Assembly (NCBI RefSeq): GCF_026686735.1
Contig: NZ_CP113432.1
Coordinates: forward strand, 5,073,001-5,137,000
Direction of reading: 5' to 3'
DNA length: 64,000 nucleotides
DNA from: Pseudomonas triclosanedens
Lineage (GTDB): Bacteria > Pseudomonadota > Gammaproteobacteria > Pseudomonadales > Pseudomonadaceae
The notes beneath the pieces were generated by a model. The model did not search any database. It saw only the letters and a program-made list of their open reading frames with translations, and was not told where the DNA came from. Shown here piece by piece: positions 9,151 through 18,851 of this stretch; the stretch's first letter is position 1; each line of letters starts with the position of its first letter. The position numbers and the translations under genes are program-made.

Positions 9151-9175
9151 GAAACCCGGCCTAGTGCCGGGTTTC
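9151..9175 (+). terminator. sodB terminator
   Basis: A perfect 10-bp stem GAAACCCGGC/GCCGGGTTTC with a 5-nt loop lies 20 nt after the sodB stop. The T run is short and lies inside the descending stem. Confidence 0.8.
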
Positions 9176-9304
9176 TGCGTTCTGTGCGCGCAGCGGACCG
9201 GGCTCGGCTAACCTGAAGGGTCATAGCCGTCAAAAACACAACGATGGCCCTTTGACGTCATTGCGCCAATTGCCAATACTCAGACCAGTCTTTCGCCCCT
9301 GGCG

Positions 9305-11401
9305 ATGAACAAGGAAAGCCCCTTGAAACTGGACCCTCGGCACAGCCTCTCCCTCAAGCTGCTGCGAATGGTATTACTCGCGGCCCTCGTGGTCGGGGTG
9401 GTACTCAGTTGTGCCCAGATCGTCTTCGATGCCTACAAGGCGCGCCAGGCAGTTCACAACGATGCGCAGCGCATCCTGGCGATGGTCCGCGACCCCTCTA
9501 CCCAGGCCGTCTACAGCCTGGACCGGGACATGGCGATGCAGGTCCTCGAAGGGCTGTTCCAGCACGAGGCCGTGCGCTACGCCGCCATCGGCCACCCCGA
9601 CGAGCCCATGCTGGCGGAAAAATCCCGTCCGCTGCTGGACTCCTCCACCCGCTGGCTGACCGACCCGATCCTTGGCGCGGAGCAGAACTACTCCATCCGC
9701 CTCGCCGGTCGCGGCGGCTCCAAGGAGTACTACGGCGACCTGCGGATCACCCTGGACACCGCGCCCTACGGCGAAGACTTCGTCACCACCTCGGGGATCA
9801 TCTTCCTCTCCGGCATTCTCCGCGCCCTGGCCATGAGCCTGGTGCTGTTCATGGTCTACCACTGGCTGCTGACCAAACCGCTGTCGAAGATCATCGAGCA
9901 CCTCGCCGCGATCAACCCGGACCGCCCCAGCCAGCACAAGCTGCCGATGCCCTCGGGGCACGAGAAGGACGAACTGGGCCTGTGGATCAACACCGCCAAC
10001 CAGTTGCTATCCTCCATCGAACGCAACGGCCACCTGCGCCGCGAGGCCGAGGACAGCCTGCTGCGCATCTCGCAGTACGACTTCCTCACCGGCCTGCCCA
10101 ACCGCAAGCTCCTGCAGCAGCGCCTGGACCAGATTCTCGAGGGCGCCTCGCGGCTACAACGCCGCGTCGCCGTGCTGTGCCTGGGGCTGGATGACTTCAA
10201 GGGCATCAACGAGCAGTACAGCTACCAGTTCGGCGATCAGTTGCTGATCGCCCTGGCAGATCGCCTGCGCACCCGCAGCGCGCACCTGGGTGCCCTGGCG
10301 CGCCTGGGCGGCGACCAGTTCGCCCTGGTCCAGGCGGATATCGAGCAACCCTACGAAGCCGCCGAACTGGCTCAGCAGATCCTCGACGACCTCGAAGCGC
10401 CCTTCGAACTCGACCAGCACATGGTCCACCTGCGCGCCACTATCGGCATCACGCTGTTCCCCGAGGACGGCGAGACCACCGAGAAGCTGCTGCAGAAGGC
10501 CGAGCAGACCATGACCCTGGCCAAGACACGCTCGCGCAACCGCTACCAGTTCTACATCGCCAGCGTCGACAGCGAGATGCGCCGCCGCCGCGAGCTGGAA
10601 AAGGACCTGCGCGAAGCACTTGCCCGCGGCGAACTGCACCTGGTCTATCAGCCACAGGTGGACTACCGCGACCACCGTGTAGTCGGCGTGGAAGCTCTGC
10701 TGCGCTGGCAGCACCCGACCCAGGGCTGGGTCGCGCCAGACCTGTTCATTCCGCTGGCGGAACAGAATGGCAGTATCTTCAGCATCGGCGAATGGGTGCT
10801 CGACCAGTCCTGCCGCCAACTGCGCGAATGGCACGACCAGGGCTTCGACGACCTTCGGCTGGCGGTCAACCTGTCCACCGTGCAGCTACGCCACAACGCC
10901 CTGCCGCGGGTGGTCAGCAACCTGTTGCAGATGCACCGCCTGCCGCCGCGCTCGCTGGAACTGGAGATCACCGAAACCGGCCTGATGGAGGACATCTCCA
11001 CCGCCGCCCAGCACCTGCTCAGCCTGCGCCGCGCGGGTGCGCTGATCGCCATCGACGACTTCGGCACCGGCTACTCCTCGCTGAGCTATCTCAAGAGCCT
11101 GCCGCTGGACAAGATCAAGATCGACAAGAGCTTCGTCCAGGACCTGCTGCTGGACGACGACGACGCCACCATCGTTCGCGCCATCATCCAGCTGGGCAAG
11201 AGCCTGGGCATGCAGGTAATCGCCGAGGGCGTGGAGACCGTCGAGCAGGAGGCATACATCATTGCCCAGGGTTGCCACGAGGGGCAGGGCTACCTGTACA
11301 GCAAGCCGCTGCCGGCCCGCGAGCTGACCCTCTACCTCAAGCAGGCCCGGCGTCTGGCCGAAGCCGCAGGCGGCTCCGGCGGATCGATGGAACGGCACTG
11401 A
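9305..11401 (+). CDS. bifA: c-di-GMP phosphodiesterase BifA (GGDQF-EAL)
   Basis: This 698-aa inner-membrane protein has TM1 near residues 18-40, a periplasmic loop, and TM2 near 165-188. A degenerate GGDEF domain follows with GGDQF at about residue 335, then an active EAL domain with the EAL signature near 462 and DDFGTGYSSL later. The GGDQF change is the known hallmark of BifA, a phosphodiesterase that lowers c-di-GMP and so limits biofilm and promotes swarming. The start may instead be the TTG at 9323, which has AAGGAAAG upstream; ATG 9305 lacks a good ribosome site. Confidence 0.93.
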   Translation: MNKESPLKLDPRHSLSLKLLRMVLLAALVVGVVLSCAQIVFDAYKARQAVHNDAQRILAMVRDPSTQAVYSLDRDMAMQVLEGLFQHEAVRYAAIGHPDEPMLAEKSRPLLDSSTRWLTDPILGAEQNYSIRLAGRGGSKEYYGDLRITLDTAPYGEDFVTTSGIIFLSGILRALAMSLVLFMVYHWLLTKPLSKIIEHLAAINPDRPSQHKLPMPSGHEKDELGLWINTANQLLSSIERNGHLRREAEDSLLRISQYDFLTGLPNRKLLQQRLDQILEGASRLQRRVAVLCLGLDDFKGINEQYSYQFGDQLLIALADRLRTRSAHLGALARLGGDQFALVQADIEQPYEAAELAQQILDDLEAPFELDQHMVHLRATIGITLFPEDGETTEKLLQKAEQTMTLAKTRSRNRYQFYIASVDSEMRRRRELEKDLREALARGELHLVYQPQVDYRDHRVVGVEALLRWQHPTQGWVAPDLFIPLAEQNGSIFSIGEWVLDQSCRQLREWHDQGFDDLRLAVNLSTVQLRHNALPRVVSNLLQMHRLPPRSLELEITETGLMEDISTAAQHLLSLRRAGALIAIDDFGTGYSSLSYLKSLPLDKIKIDKSFVQDLLLDDDDATIVRAIIQLGKSLGMQVIAEGVETVEQEAYIIAQGCHEGQGYLYSKPLPARELTLYLKQARRLAEAAGGSGGSMERH

Positions 11402-11437
11402 CGCCGTCCTATCCCACACCCCGACCTTCCCCCTGAT

Positions 11438-11462
11438 GGCGCCGCGGCATGGCGGCGCCTTC
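11438..11462 (+). terminator. Probable bifA terminator
   Basis: An 8-bp stem GGCGCCGC/GCGGCGCC with a 6-nt loop lies 37 nt after the bifA stop. The following T tract is weak. Confidence 0.5.
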
Positions 11463-11480
11463 GAACTCTCTTTTCAAAAA

Positions 11481-11495
11481 TGCAAATCTTTCGCA
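11481..11495. promoter_or_regulatory. Fur-like box upstream of icmP
   Basis: TGCAAAT-C-TTTCGCA is a near-symmetrical 7-1-7 element in an AT-rich patch 67 nt before icmP. It matches the Fur model at roughly 9 of 14 arm positions. icmP and its neighbours are iron-regulated in P. aeruginosa as far as I know, which supports the call. Confidence 0.45.
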
Positions 11496-11561
11496 TTATG
11501 TTGCAGTTTTTCTTGCGCACCCCATTTTCATGCGCCTCCTACACATCCAAAGGAACCCGTC

Positions 11562-12902
11562 ATGACTCGTATGCCCTGGGCCACTGCCAGCCTGCTCGCC
11601 ATCGCCATTTCCCTCGCCGGCTGCGGCGATGACAAGAAAGCCGCAGCTCCCGCGAACCAGGCCGCCACGCCGGCAGCCAGCACCCAGAGCAGCGCACCGG
11701 CGGCCAAGGTCGACGAAGCCGCAGTCAAGGCCGTGGTGAAGAACTACGCCGACATCGCCGAAGCCACCTTCGGCGACGCCCTGATCACCGCCAAGGCCCT
11801 GCAGAGCGCCGTCGACGCGCTGATCGCCAACCCCAGCGAAGAAACCCTCAAAGCCGCCCGCCAAGCCTGGCTGGCCGCCCGCAAGCCCTACTCGCAGAGC
11901 GAAGGCTTCCGCTTCGGCAACGCCATCGTCGACGACTGGGAAGGCGCAGTTAACGCCTGGCCGCTGGACGAAGGCCTGATCGACTACGTTGCCAAGGACT
12001 ACCAGCATGCCGAAGGCAATGCCGGCGCCACCGCCAACATCATCGCCAACACCGAAATCCAGGTCGGCGAAGACAAGATCGACGTAAAGGAAATCACCGG
12101 CGAGAAGCTGCTGAGCCTGAACGAACTGGGCGGCTCCGAAGCCAACGTTGCCACCGGCTACCACGCCATCGAATTCCTCCTCTGGGGCCAGGACCTGAAC
12201 GGCACCGGCCCTGGCGCCGGCAACCGTCCGTACACCGACTACGTACAGGGCAAGGACTGCACCGGCGGCCATTGCGACCGTCGCGCCCAGTACCTGAAGG
12301 CCGTCACCGACCTGCTGGTCGCGCAGATGGAAGAAATGGCCGGCAACTGGAAGGCCGGCGTAGCCGACAACTACCGCGCCAAGCTGGAGGCCGATAGCGC
12401 CGACAATAACCTGCGCAAGATGTTCTTCGGCCTGGGCAGCCTGTCCCTGGGCGAACTGGCCGGCGAGCGCATGAAGGTCGCGCTGGAAGCCAACTCCACC
12501 GAAGACGAGCACGACTGCTTCAGCGACGATACCCACCACACCCTGTTCTTCGATGCCAAGGGTATCCGCAACATCTACACCGGCGAGTACAAGCGTGTGG
12601 ATGGCAGCGTGGTGAAGGGCCCGAGCCTGTCTGACCTGGTGGCCAAGGCCGATCCGGCTGCCGATACCGCGCTGAAGGCCGACCTGGAAGCCACCGAAGC
12701 GAAGATGCAGGCCATCGTCGACCGCGCGGAGAAGGACGGCGTGCACTTCGACCAGATGATCGCCCCGGACGCCAAGGACGATCAGCAGAAGATCCGCGAC
12801 GCCATCGCCTCGCTGGTCAAGCAGACCGGCAGCATCGAGAAGGCCGCTACCGCGGTTGGCGTGCAGGATCTGAAGCCGGACACCGCCGATCACCAGTTCT
12901 GA
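11562..12902 (+). CDS. icmP: Imelysin-family lipoprotein IcmP (insulin-cleaving metalloproteinase)
   Basis: This 446-aa exported protein has a lipoprotein signal ending LAGC with Cys21. A low-complexity Ala/Pro linker leads to one imelysin (peptidase M75) domain with the GxHxxE motif as GYHAIEF near residue 200. The family acts at the outer membrane or periplasm in iron handling; the P. aeruginosa member was named for insulin cleavage. ATG 11562 follows AAAGGAA; the longer upstream frame lies in the promoter. It heads a four-gene cluster with the di-haem protein, a second imelysin and the DUF1513 protein. Confidence 0.9.
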   Translation: MTRMPWATASLLAIAISLAGCGDDKKAAAPANQAATPAASTQSSAPAAKVDEAAVKAVVKNYADIAEATFGDALITAKALQSAVDALIANPSEETLKAARQAWLAARKPYSQSEGFRFGNAIVDDWEGAVNAWPLDEGLIDYVAKDYQHAEGNAGATANIIANTEIQVGEDKIDVKEITGEKLLSLNELGGSEANVATGYHAIEFLLWGQDLNGTGPGAGNRPYTDYVQGKDCTGGHCDRRAQYLKAVTDLLVAQMEEMAGNWKAGVADNYRAKLEADSADNNLRKMFFGLGSLSLGELAGERMKVALEANSTEDEHDCFSDDTHHTLFFDAKGIRNIYTGEYKRVDGSVVKGPSLSDLVAKADPAADTALKADLEATEAKMQAIVDRAEKDGVHFDQMIAPDAKDDQQKIRDAIASLVKQTGSIEKAATAVGVQDLKPDTADHQF

Positions 12903-12918
12903 TCCGAGGCGTTTCGAC

Positions 12919-12981
12919 AGTGCTGCGGCGTCAGGCCGCAGCACTGCTCCGGACAAGGCGAGGCCCCGTACTGCGGGGCTT
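12919..12981 (+). terminator. Two hairpins after icmP
   Basis: An 11-bp perfect stem (12919-12929 with 12935-12945, loop GTCAG) lies 16 nt after the stop. A second stem GAGGCCCCG/CGGGGCTTC (12960-12981) follows, with a T-rich end. Together they probably end or attenuate the icmP transcript before the next gene's own promoter. Confidence 0.6.
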
Positions 12982-13012
12982 CGTCGTTTCTGGCGTAGAA
13001 AAGGTTCGTTCT

Positions 13013-13041
13013 CAAATACAAATTTTTCATATTTGCATTTG
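13013..13041. promoter_or_regulatory. Fur-like inverted repeat upstream of the di-haem gene
   Basis: CAAATACAAAT and ATTTGCATTTG form a long imperfect palindrome in AT-rich DNA 51 nt before the gene. It resembles the box before icmP (both contain TGCAAAT or its complement), so one regulator, probably Fur, may act on both. Confidence 0.45.
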
Positions 13042-13091
13042 AAGCCCCTGATAAGATTGCGTGCTGCTTTAACCGCTCTGGATACCCGCCG

Positions 13092-14516
13092 ATGTTCCAC
13101 CGCCGCGCCGCCCTGCGACTCGTACCGCTGCTGTCCACCCTCGCTCTCGCAGCCTGCAAGCCCGAAACCTCGCAGCACGCCGTGGCCGAACCAGGCGAAG
13201 CACTCTCCGGCGGTGCCGCCACGGTCGGCCAGAGCGATCGCAACGCCTACTCCATGCCCTCGGCCAACCTGACGCCGAGCCGCCGCCTGGACTTCAGCGT
13301 CGGCAACAGTTTCTTCCGCAACCCCTGGGTGATCGCCCCCTCCACCACGACCGCCCGCGACGGCCTCGGCCCGCTGTTCAACACCAACGCCTGCCAGAAC
13401 TGCCACATCAAGGACGGCCGTGGGCATCCGCCGGAACTCAACGACATCAACGCGGTGTCGATGCTGGTGCGCCTGTCGATTCCGGCCGGCCCCGAGGATG
13501 CGCGCACGCTCAAACGTCTGGGGGTGGTGCCCGAGCCGGTGTACGGCAGCCAGTTGCAGGACTCGGCCATCCCCGGCGTCGAGCCCGAAGGCAAGGTGCG
13601 CGTCGAATACGATCCGTTGCCGGTGACATTCAAGGACGGCACCGTGATCGAGTTGCGCAAGCCCAGGCTGCGCATCAGCGACCTGAACTATGGTCCGATG
13701 CACCCCGACACCCAGTTCTCTGCCCGTGTCGCACCGCCGATGATCGGTCTCGGCCTGCTGGAGTCGATTTCCGAGGCGGACATCCTGGCCAACGAGGACC
13801 CGGACGATAGAAACGGCGACGGTATCCGTGGCCGTGCCAACCGCGTATGGGACGACGCCCGCCAGCAGACCGTGCTGGGCCGCTTCGGCTGGAAAGCCGG
13901 GCAACCCGACGTCGCCCAGCAGAACGCCCACGCTTTCTCCGGCGACATGGGCCTGACCACCGACCTGCAGCCCAACGACGATTGCACCGCCGCGCAGACC
14001 GCCTGCCGCAATGCCATCGATGGCGGCAAGCCCGAGGTCGGCCAGCACATCTTCAACCAGGTCGCCTTCTACGCGCGCAACCTCGCGGTACCGGCGCGGC
14101 GCAAGGTCGACGACTCGCAGGTGCTCGCCGGCAAGGGGCTGTTCTTCGACAGCGGCTGTGCCGGTTGCCACACCCCGAAATTCACCACCGGACCGAACGC
14201 CGCCGAGCCGGAGCTGGCCAACCAGCTCATTCGCCCCTACAGCGACCTGCTGCTGCATGACATGGGCGACGGACTCGCGGACAATCGCCCGGAATTTCTC
14301 GCCAGTGGACGTGACTGGCGCACGCCGCCGCTGTGGGGCATCGGCCTGACCGAAACGGTCAACGGCCATACCCAGTTCCTCCACGACGGCCGCGCCCGCA
14401 ACCTGCTGGAAGCCGTGCTCTGGCACGGTGGCGAAGCCGAAGCGGCGAAGCAGCGGGTCCTGGCCTTCGATGCCGGACAGCGCGACGCACTTCTGGCGTT
14501 TCTGAATTCACTCTAA
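13092..14516 (+). CDS. Di-haem c-type oxidoreductase-like lipoprotein (DUF1111)
   Basis: This 474-aa protein begins with a lipoprotein signal (LALAAC, Cys22). Two haem c sites are seen: CQNCH at residue 101 and CAGCH at residue 356. This layout is the DUF1111 di-haem family, often annotated as a thiol oxidoreductase and usually paired with imelysins. It is likely periplasmic and membrane-tethered, with electron transfer or iron redox as the role (inference). The imelysin gene follows within 15 nt, so they form an operon. Confidence 0.87.
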   Translation: MFHRRAALRLVPLLSTLALAACKPETSQHAVAEPGEALSGGAATVGQSDRNAYSMPSANLTPSRRLDFSVGNSFFRNPWVIAPSTTTARDGLGPLFNTNACQNCHIKDGRGHPPELNDINAVSMLVRLSIPAGPEDARTLKRLGVVPEPVYGSQLQDSAIPGVEPEGKVRVEYDPLPVTFKDGTVIELRKPRLRISDLNYGPMHPDTQFSARVAPPMIGLGLLESISEADILANEDPDDRNGDGIRGRANRVWDDARQQTVLGRFGWKAGQPDVAQQNAHAFSGDMGLTTDLQPNDDCTAAQTACRNAIDGGKPEVGQHIFNQVAFYARNLAVPARRKVDDSQVLAGKGLFFDSGCAGCHTPKFTTGPNAAEPELANQLIRPYSDLLLHDMGDGLADNRPEFLASGRDWRTPPLWGIGLTETVNGHTQFLHDGRARNLLEAVLWHGGEAEAAKQRVLAFDAGQRDALLAFLNSL

Positions 14517-14531
14517 GGAGCCGAGCCGAAC

Positions 14532-15593
14532 ATGTTCCGCCCCCGCCTACTGATCACCAGCCTCGCCATCGCCCTGGGCGCCTGCTCGCCCACCGACCCG
14601 CAGGCCACCACCAGCGCCGCGCTGGCCCAGCAGGTGATCCTGCCGACCTATAGCCGCTGGGTGGATGCCGACCGCGCCCTGGCCGCCAGCGCCCTGGCGT
14701 ACTGCCAGGGCAAGGAAGACCTCGACAAGGCCCGCTCCGACTATCTCGCCGCGCAGAAGGCCTGGGCCGAACTGCAACCGCTGCTGGTCGGCCCGCTGGC
14801 CGAGGGCAACCGCGCCTGGCAGGTACAGTTCTGGCCAGACAAGAAGAACCTGGTCGCCCGCCAGGTCGAGCAACTGCTCGGCAGCGGCACCCCGATCACT
14901 CCGGCGACCCTGGACAAGTCCAGCGTCGTGGTCCAGGGCCTGACCGCCTACGAATACATCCTCTTCGACGCCAGGATCGACCTCGCCAACGCCGAAACCA
15001 AGGCGCGCTACTGCCCGCTGCTCGAAGCCATCGGCGCACACCAGCAAGCGCTGGCCGAGAACATCCTGGCGCAGTGGAAGAACGAAGGCGGCATGCTCAG
15101 CCAGCTGTCCAGGTTCCCCAACGAGCGCTACGCCGACGCCCACGAAGCGATCGCCGAACTGCTGCGCGTGCAGGTCACGGCGCTGGACTCGCTGAAGAAG
15201 AAGCTCGGCACGCCGCTGGGTCGCCAGAGCAAGGGCATCCCGCAGCCGTTCCAGGCCGAAGGCTGGCGCAGCGACACCTCCCTGGCGAGCCTGGACTCCA
15301 GCCTCACCGGCGCCCAGGCGCTGTGGAACGGCACCGACAACAAGGGCCTGCGCGCCCTGCTGCCGGCCGAGCAGAAGGAACTGGCCGGCAGGATCGACGC
15401 GGCCTACACCGATGTCCACGGCAAGCTCAAGGCCATCGACAAGCCGCTGGGTGAACTGCTCAAGGACGACGCCGGCATCAAGCAACTGAACGACCTGTAC
15501 GATAGCCTCAACGTCGTCCACCGCCTGCACGAGAGCGACCTGGCCAAGGCCCTCGGCGTGCAACTGGGCTTCAACGCCAACGACGGGGATTGA
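14532..15593 (+). CDS. Second imelysin-family lipoprotein
   Basis: This 353-aa protein has a lipobox LGAC (Cys18) and an imelysin fold. The GxHxxE motif seen in IcmP is replaced by GLTAYEY near residue 138, so metal or substrate binding probably differs from IcmP. It lies between the di-haem gene and the DUF1513 gene with short gaps, in the fixed order seen in pseudomonads (PA4370-PA4373). The start is supported by AAGGAG a few bases upstream. Confidence 0.87.
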   Translation: MFRPRLLITSLAIALGACSPTDPQATTSAALAQQVILPTYSRWVDADRALAASALAYCQGKEDLDKARSDYLAAQKAWAELQPLLVGPLAEGNRAWQVQFWPDKKNLVARQVEQLLGSGTPITPATLDKSSVVVQGLTAYEYILFDARIDLANAETKARYCPLLEAIGAHQQALAENILAQWKNEGGMLSQLSRFPNERYADAHEAIAELLRVQVTALDSLKKKLGTPLGRQSKGIPQPFQAEGWRSDTSLASLDSSLTGAQALWNGTDNKGLRALLPAEQKELAGRIDAAYTDVHGKLKAIDKPLGELLKDDAGIKQLNDLYDSLNVVHRLHESDLAKALGVQLGFNANDGD

Positions 15594-15733
15594 TTCGATC
15601 TGCTGCACGCCGGCCAGGCGTCTGCTGTGCGATGAGGAAGGTGCGTCGGACTGCCCGTCTGGTCATCGTCCCGCCTGGCCCGGCCCACGCTCGCAAGACC
15701 GAGAGGATGCAACAAGTGATAGAGGTGAACGCC

Positions 15734-16828
15734 ATGTTGCGACGTCACGTGATCGGCCTGGGCAGCCTGCTGCTCGGCGCCCTGACCTTCGGCGGCTGGA
15801 CGCTGTCGCGCAAGGGCAAGGAGCCCTTGCTGCTTTCCGCCCGTGACGACGCCGACGGCAAACACTATGCCGTGGGCTATCGACTGGACGGCAGCCGCGC
15901 CTTCGCCACCGAAGTCGGCCTGCGCTGCCACGACGTCGTGCAGCACCCCAGCCTGCCGCTGGCGCTGTTCGTCGCACGTCGGCCGGGCCGGCAGAGCTAC
16001 CTGATCCACCTCGACGACGGCCGCCTGCTGCAAACCCTCGACTCGCAGCAGGACCGGCACTTCTACGGCCACGGCGTCTGGCACAAGAACGGCGAATGGC
16101 TTTACGCCACAGAGAACGACACCACCGATCCGGGGCGCGGCCTGCTGGGCCTGTATCGTTTCGACGGCGAGCGCCTCGTGCACGACGGCGAAATCCCCAC
16201 CCACGGCCTGGGCCCGCACCAGGTGTCGTGGATGCCCGACGGCGAAACGCTGGTGGTGGCCAACGGCGGCATCCGCACCGAGGCCGAAAGCCGCGTGGAG
16301 ATGAACCTCGACGCGATGGAACCGAGCCTGGTGCTGATGCGCCGCGACGGCTCGCTGATTTCCAAGGAAACGCTGCCCCAGCAGATGAACAGCGTGCGCC
16401 ACCTGGCCATCGCCGCAGACGGCACCATCGTCGCCGGCCAGCAGTACATGGGCGACGGCCACGACCGCGCTGACCTGCTCGCCATCAAGCGCCCCGGCGA
16501 AGCATTCCAGCCCTTCCCACTGGCCGACGAGCAACGCCTGGCGATGGCCCAGTACACCGCCAGCGTGGCCATCCACAGTGAGCTGCGCCTGGTGGCGCTG
16601 ACCGCGCCGCGCGGCAACCGTTTCTTCATCTGGGACCTGGACACCGGCGCCGTGCGCCTGGATGCGCCATTGCCCGACTGCGCCGCTGTCGGCGCGGTGA
16701 AGAACGGCTTCGTCGTTACCTCCGGCCAGGGCCGCTGCCGCCTCTACGACTGCCGCGGCGAACGCATCGCCGGCACTGCGCTGGAACTGCCGCCGGCGTT
16801 CTGGGACAACCACCTGCACCTGGCCTGA
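15734..16828 (+). CDS. DUF1513 beta-propeller-like exported protein
   Basis: This 364-aa protein starts MLRRHVIGLGSLLLGAL, a signal-like hydrophobic N-terminus, and continues with repeated short blocks (HxxYGHGVWHKNGEWLY, GLGPHQVSWMPDGETLVVANGG) typical of a seven-bladed propeller. ATG 15734 is chosen for the GAGGTGAAC upstream; the frame continues 48 codons further left without support. It is the last gene of the imelysin cluster. Its biochemical role is unknown; periplasmic iron handling is suggested by context only. Confidence 0.82.
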   Translation: MLRRHVIGLGSLLLGALTFGGWTLSRKGKEPLLLSARDDADGKHYAVGYRLDGSRAFATEVGLRCHDVVQHPSLPLALFVARRPGRQSYLIHLDDGRLLQTLDSQQDRHFYGHGVWHKNGEWLYATENDTTDPGRGLLGLYRFDGERLVHDGEIPTHGLGPHQVSWMPDGETLVVANGGIRTEAESRVEMNLDAMEPSLVLMRRDGSLISKETLPQQMNSVRHLAIAADGTIVAGQQYMGDGHDRADLLAIKRPGEAFQPFPLADEQRLAMAQYTASVAIHSELRLVALTAPRGNRFFIWDLDTGAVRLDAPLPDCAAVGAVKNGFVVTSGQGRCRLYDCRGERIAGTALELPPAFWDNHLHLA

Positions 16829-16950
16829 ACGCCCGTCCCAGACAGCCTGCCCCACGTTGCCACTCGTCTGTCCGCATTAAGGAAGTCGCGGGCTCGGCCG
16901 ATGTAAAGACTGACCGATTCCCACCCTGCGTCTTAGAGGCGTAAATCAAG

Positions 16951-18573
16951 ATGTCTCCCAACACTTCCTTGCGAACCCAGATCCTTTCGTTGCTGGGCGG
17001 CAGCCTGCTGCTTGTCCTGCTGATAGCCCTGGCCTGTTTCCACTTCCTGTCCGGCAGCGTCAGCGCCTACCAGCGCCTGATCGACGGGCCGCTACAGGCG
17101 TCGCAACTGGTCGACCAGGCCAACCTCGCCTTCAAGGTGCAGGTCCAGGAGTGGAAGAACGTCCTGCTGCGCGGCCAGCAGCCGGCCGACCTGAACAAGT
17201 ACTGGAGCCAGTTCGAGGAGCAGGAGCGCGCCGTGCAGGACATCCTGCAGCGTCTGGAGCAGAACGCCGCCGAACCGCAGCTCAAGGCCCAGGTGGCGAG
17301 CCTGCGCAGCGAACACCGCCAGCTCGGCCAGGCCTACCGCAAGGGTCGCGATGCCTACCTTGCCGCCGGCAGCGACCCGCGTGCCGGCGACGCCGCGGTG
17401 AAAGGTATCGACCGCGCAGCCAGCGAGCAGATGGCCGCCCTGGTCGATGGCCTGCACCGCAGCAGCCAGGAACAGTCCGACAGCATCGCCAGCAGCGCGC
17501 AGAGCACCGTGCTCATCGGCAGTCTGGTACTGATCGTCTCCGGCCTCGTACTCGGCCTGTTCAGCCTGTGGCTGGTCAACCGCAACCTGATTTCTCCCAT
17601 CGCCCGCCTGATCGAGCACATCGCGCAACTCAGCGAAGGCAACTTCGGCGAACGCGTGGACGCCAGCCGCCGCGACGAGCTCGGACGGCTCGCTCGCGCC
17701 GCCAACACGCTGCGCGACTTCCTCGCCGACACCTTCACCCGCCTCAAGCACAGCACCAGCGAACTGGACACTGCCAGTGGCGAGCTGAACGCCATCGCCA
17801 CGCTGATGGCCGAGGGCACCCGCGAGCAGTTCTCGCGCACCGACCAGGTCGCCACGGCGATGCACGAGATGTCCGCCACCGCCCAGGAGGTCGCCCGCCA
17901 CGCTGCCGACGCCGCCCGCGCTGCCGATGATGCCGACCAGCACGCGCAACAAGGTAGCGAGGTGATGAAGAGCACCATCGCCACCATTACCCAGATGAGC
18001 GGCGAAATCGCCAACACCGCGGAAGTCATCCGCCGCCTGGAAAGCGACAGCGGGCGCATCGGCAAGGTGCTGGAAGTGATCCGCGGGATCGCCGACCAGA
18101 CCAACCTGCTCGCGCTCAACGCCGCCATCGAAGCGGCACGCGCAGGCGAAGCGGGACGCGGCTTCGCCGTGGTCGCAGACGAAGTCCGCACGCTCGCCCA
18201 GCGCACCGCCGAATCCACCGCGGAGATCCACCAGATCATCGACACTGTGCAAACCGGCTCGGTGAATGCCCTGCGCGCCATCGAGAACGGCCAGAGCCGC
18301 AGCGAAGAGGGCGTGGAGCGCGTCACCCAGGCCGGCGAAGTGCTGCACAGCATCACCCTGGCGGTGGAAGCCATCCGCGACATGAACCGCCAGATCGCCA
18401 CCGCCGCCGAAGAGCAGACCTCGGTGGCCGAAGACATCTCGCGCAACCTCACCGAGATCACCGCCATCGGCGCCACCAACGAAGAAAACGTGGTGCGTAC
18501 CCAGGGCGCCAGCCGCCACCTGCACGGCCTTTCTGGCGAACTCGCCGAAGTCACCCAGAAACTCAGCGCCTGA
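16951..18573 (+). CDS. Methyl-accepting chemotaxis protein
   Basis: This 540-aa receptor has TM1 at about residues 12-35, a periplasmic helical sensor of roughly 150 residues (four-helix-bundle type by look), TM2 near 188-210, HAMP near 211-265, and a cytoplasmic signalling domain. The hairpin tip ...IRGIADQTNLLALNAAIE lies near residues 377-394. No C-terminal CheR pentapeptide is present. The ligand is unknown. I do not remember a chemoreceptor at this place in PAO1, where the DUF1513 gene is followed by mexV, so this may be a lineage-specific insertion. Confidence 0.93.
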   Translation: MSPNTSLRTQILSLLGGSLLLVLLIALACFHFLSGSVSAYQRLIDGPLQASQLVDQANLAFKVQVQEWKNVLLRGQQPADLNKYWSQFEEQERAVQDILQRLEQNAAEPQLKAQVASLRSEHRQLGQAYRKGRDAYLAAGSDPRAGDAAVKGIDRAASEQMAALVDGLHRSSQEQSDSIASSAQSTVLIGSLVLIVSGLVLGLFSLWLVNRNLISPIARLIEHIAQLSEGNFGERVDASRRDELGRLARAANTLRDFLADTFTRLKHSTSELDTASGELNAIATLMAEGTREQFSRTDQVATAMHEMSATAQEVARHAADAARAADDADQHAQQGSEVMKSTIATITQMSGEIANTAEVIRRLESDSGRIGKVLEVIRGIADQTNLLALNAAIEAARAGEAGRGFAVVADEVRTLAQRTAESTAEIHQIIDTVQTGSVNALRAIENGQSRSEEGVERVTQAGEVLHSITLAVEAIRDMNRQIATAAEEQTSVAEDISRNLTEITAIGATNEENVVRTQGASRHLHGLSGELAEVTQKLSA

Positions 18574-18851
18574 CGCACCGGCCACAGGGACGTGGCTCCT
18601 CCCCTCGCGCACCGTTTCGGCGCGAACTCCTCGGATGTGCGGCAGAACCGGCAGGAAACGTCTTGTAATCGTGGGCCTTTGACTCACCGGGAAAGTAGCG
18701 ATAATGTGCCAAGTTCCGCCCCGCAATGGGGCAATCCCCCGTATCGGCTCCAGAGCCTGATCGACATCCCGCGAACGGAAGGCCGTCCGGTTGTGCACGG
18801 ACGAGCGGGTCGCGGCAGATAGCTGCCAGGCACGTACCAAGGAACAGGAAG

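Noticed and set aside
11496..14426. A 976-codon open frame on the minus strand
   Set aside because: It lies opposite icmP and the di-haem gene, whose haem motifs, signals and spacing are unmistakable; the antisense product resembles nothing.
17092..18840. A 582-codon minus-strand frame opposite the chemoreceptor
   Set aside because: It is a GC-bias shadow of the receptor gene.
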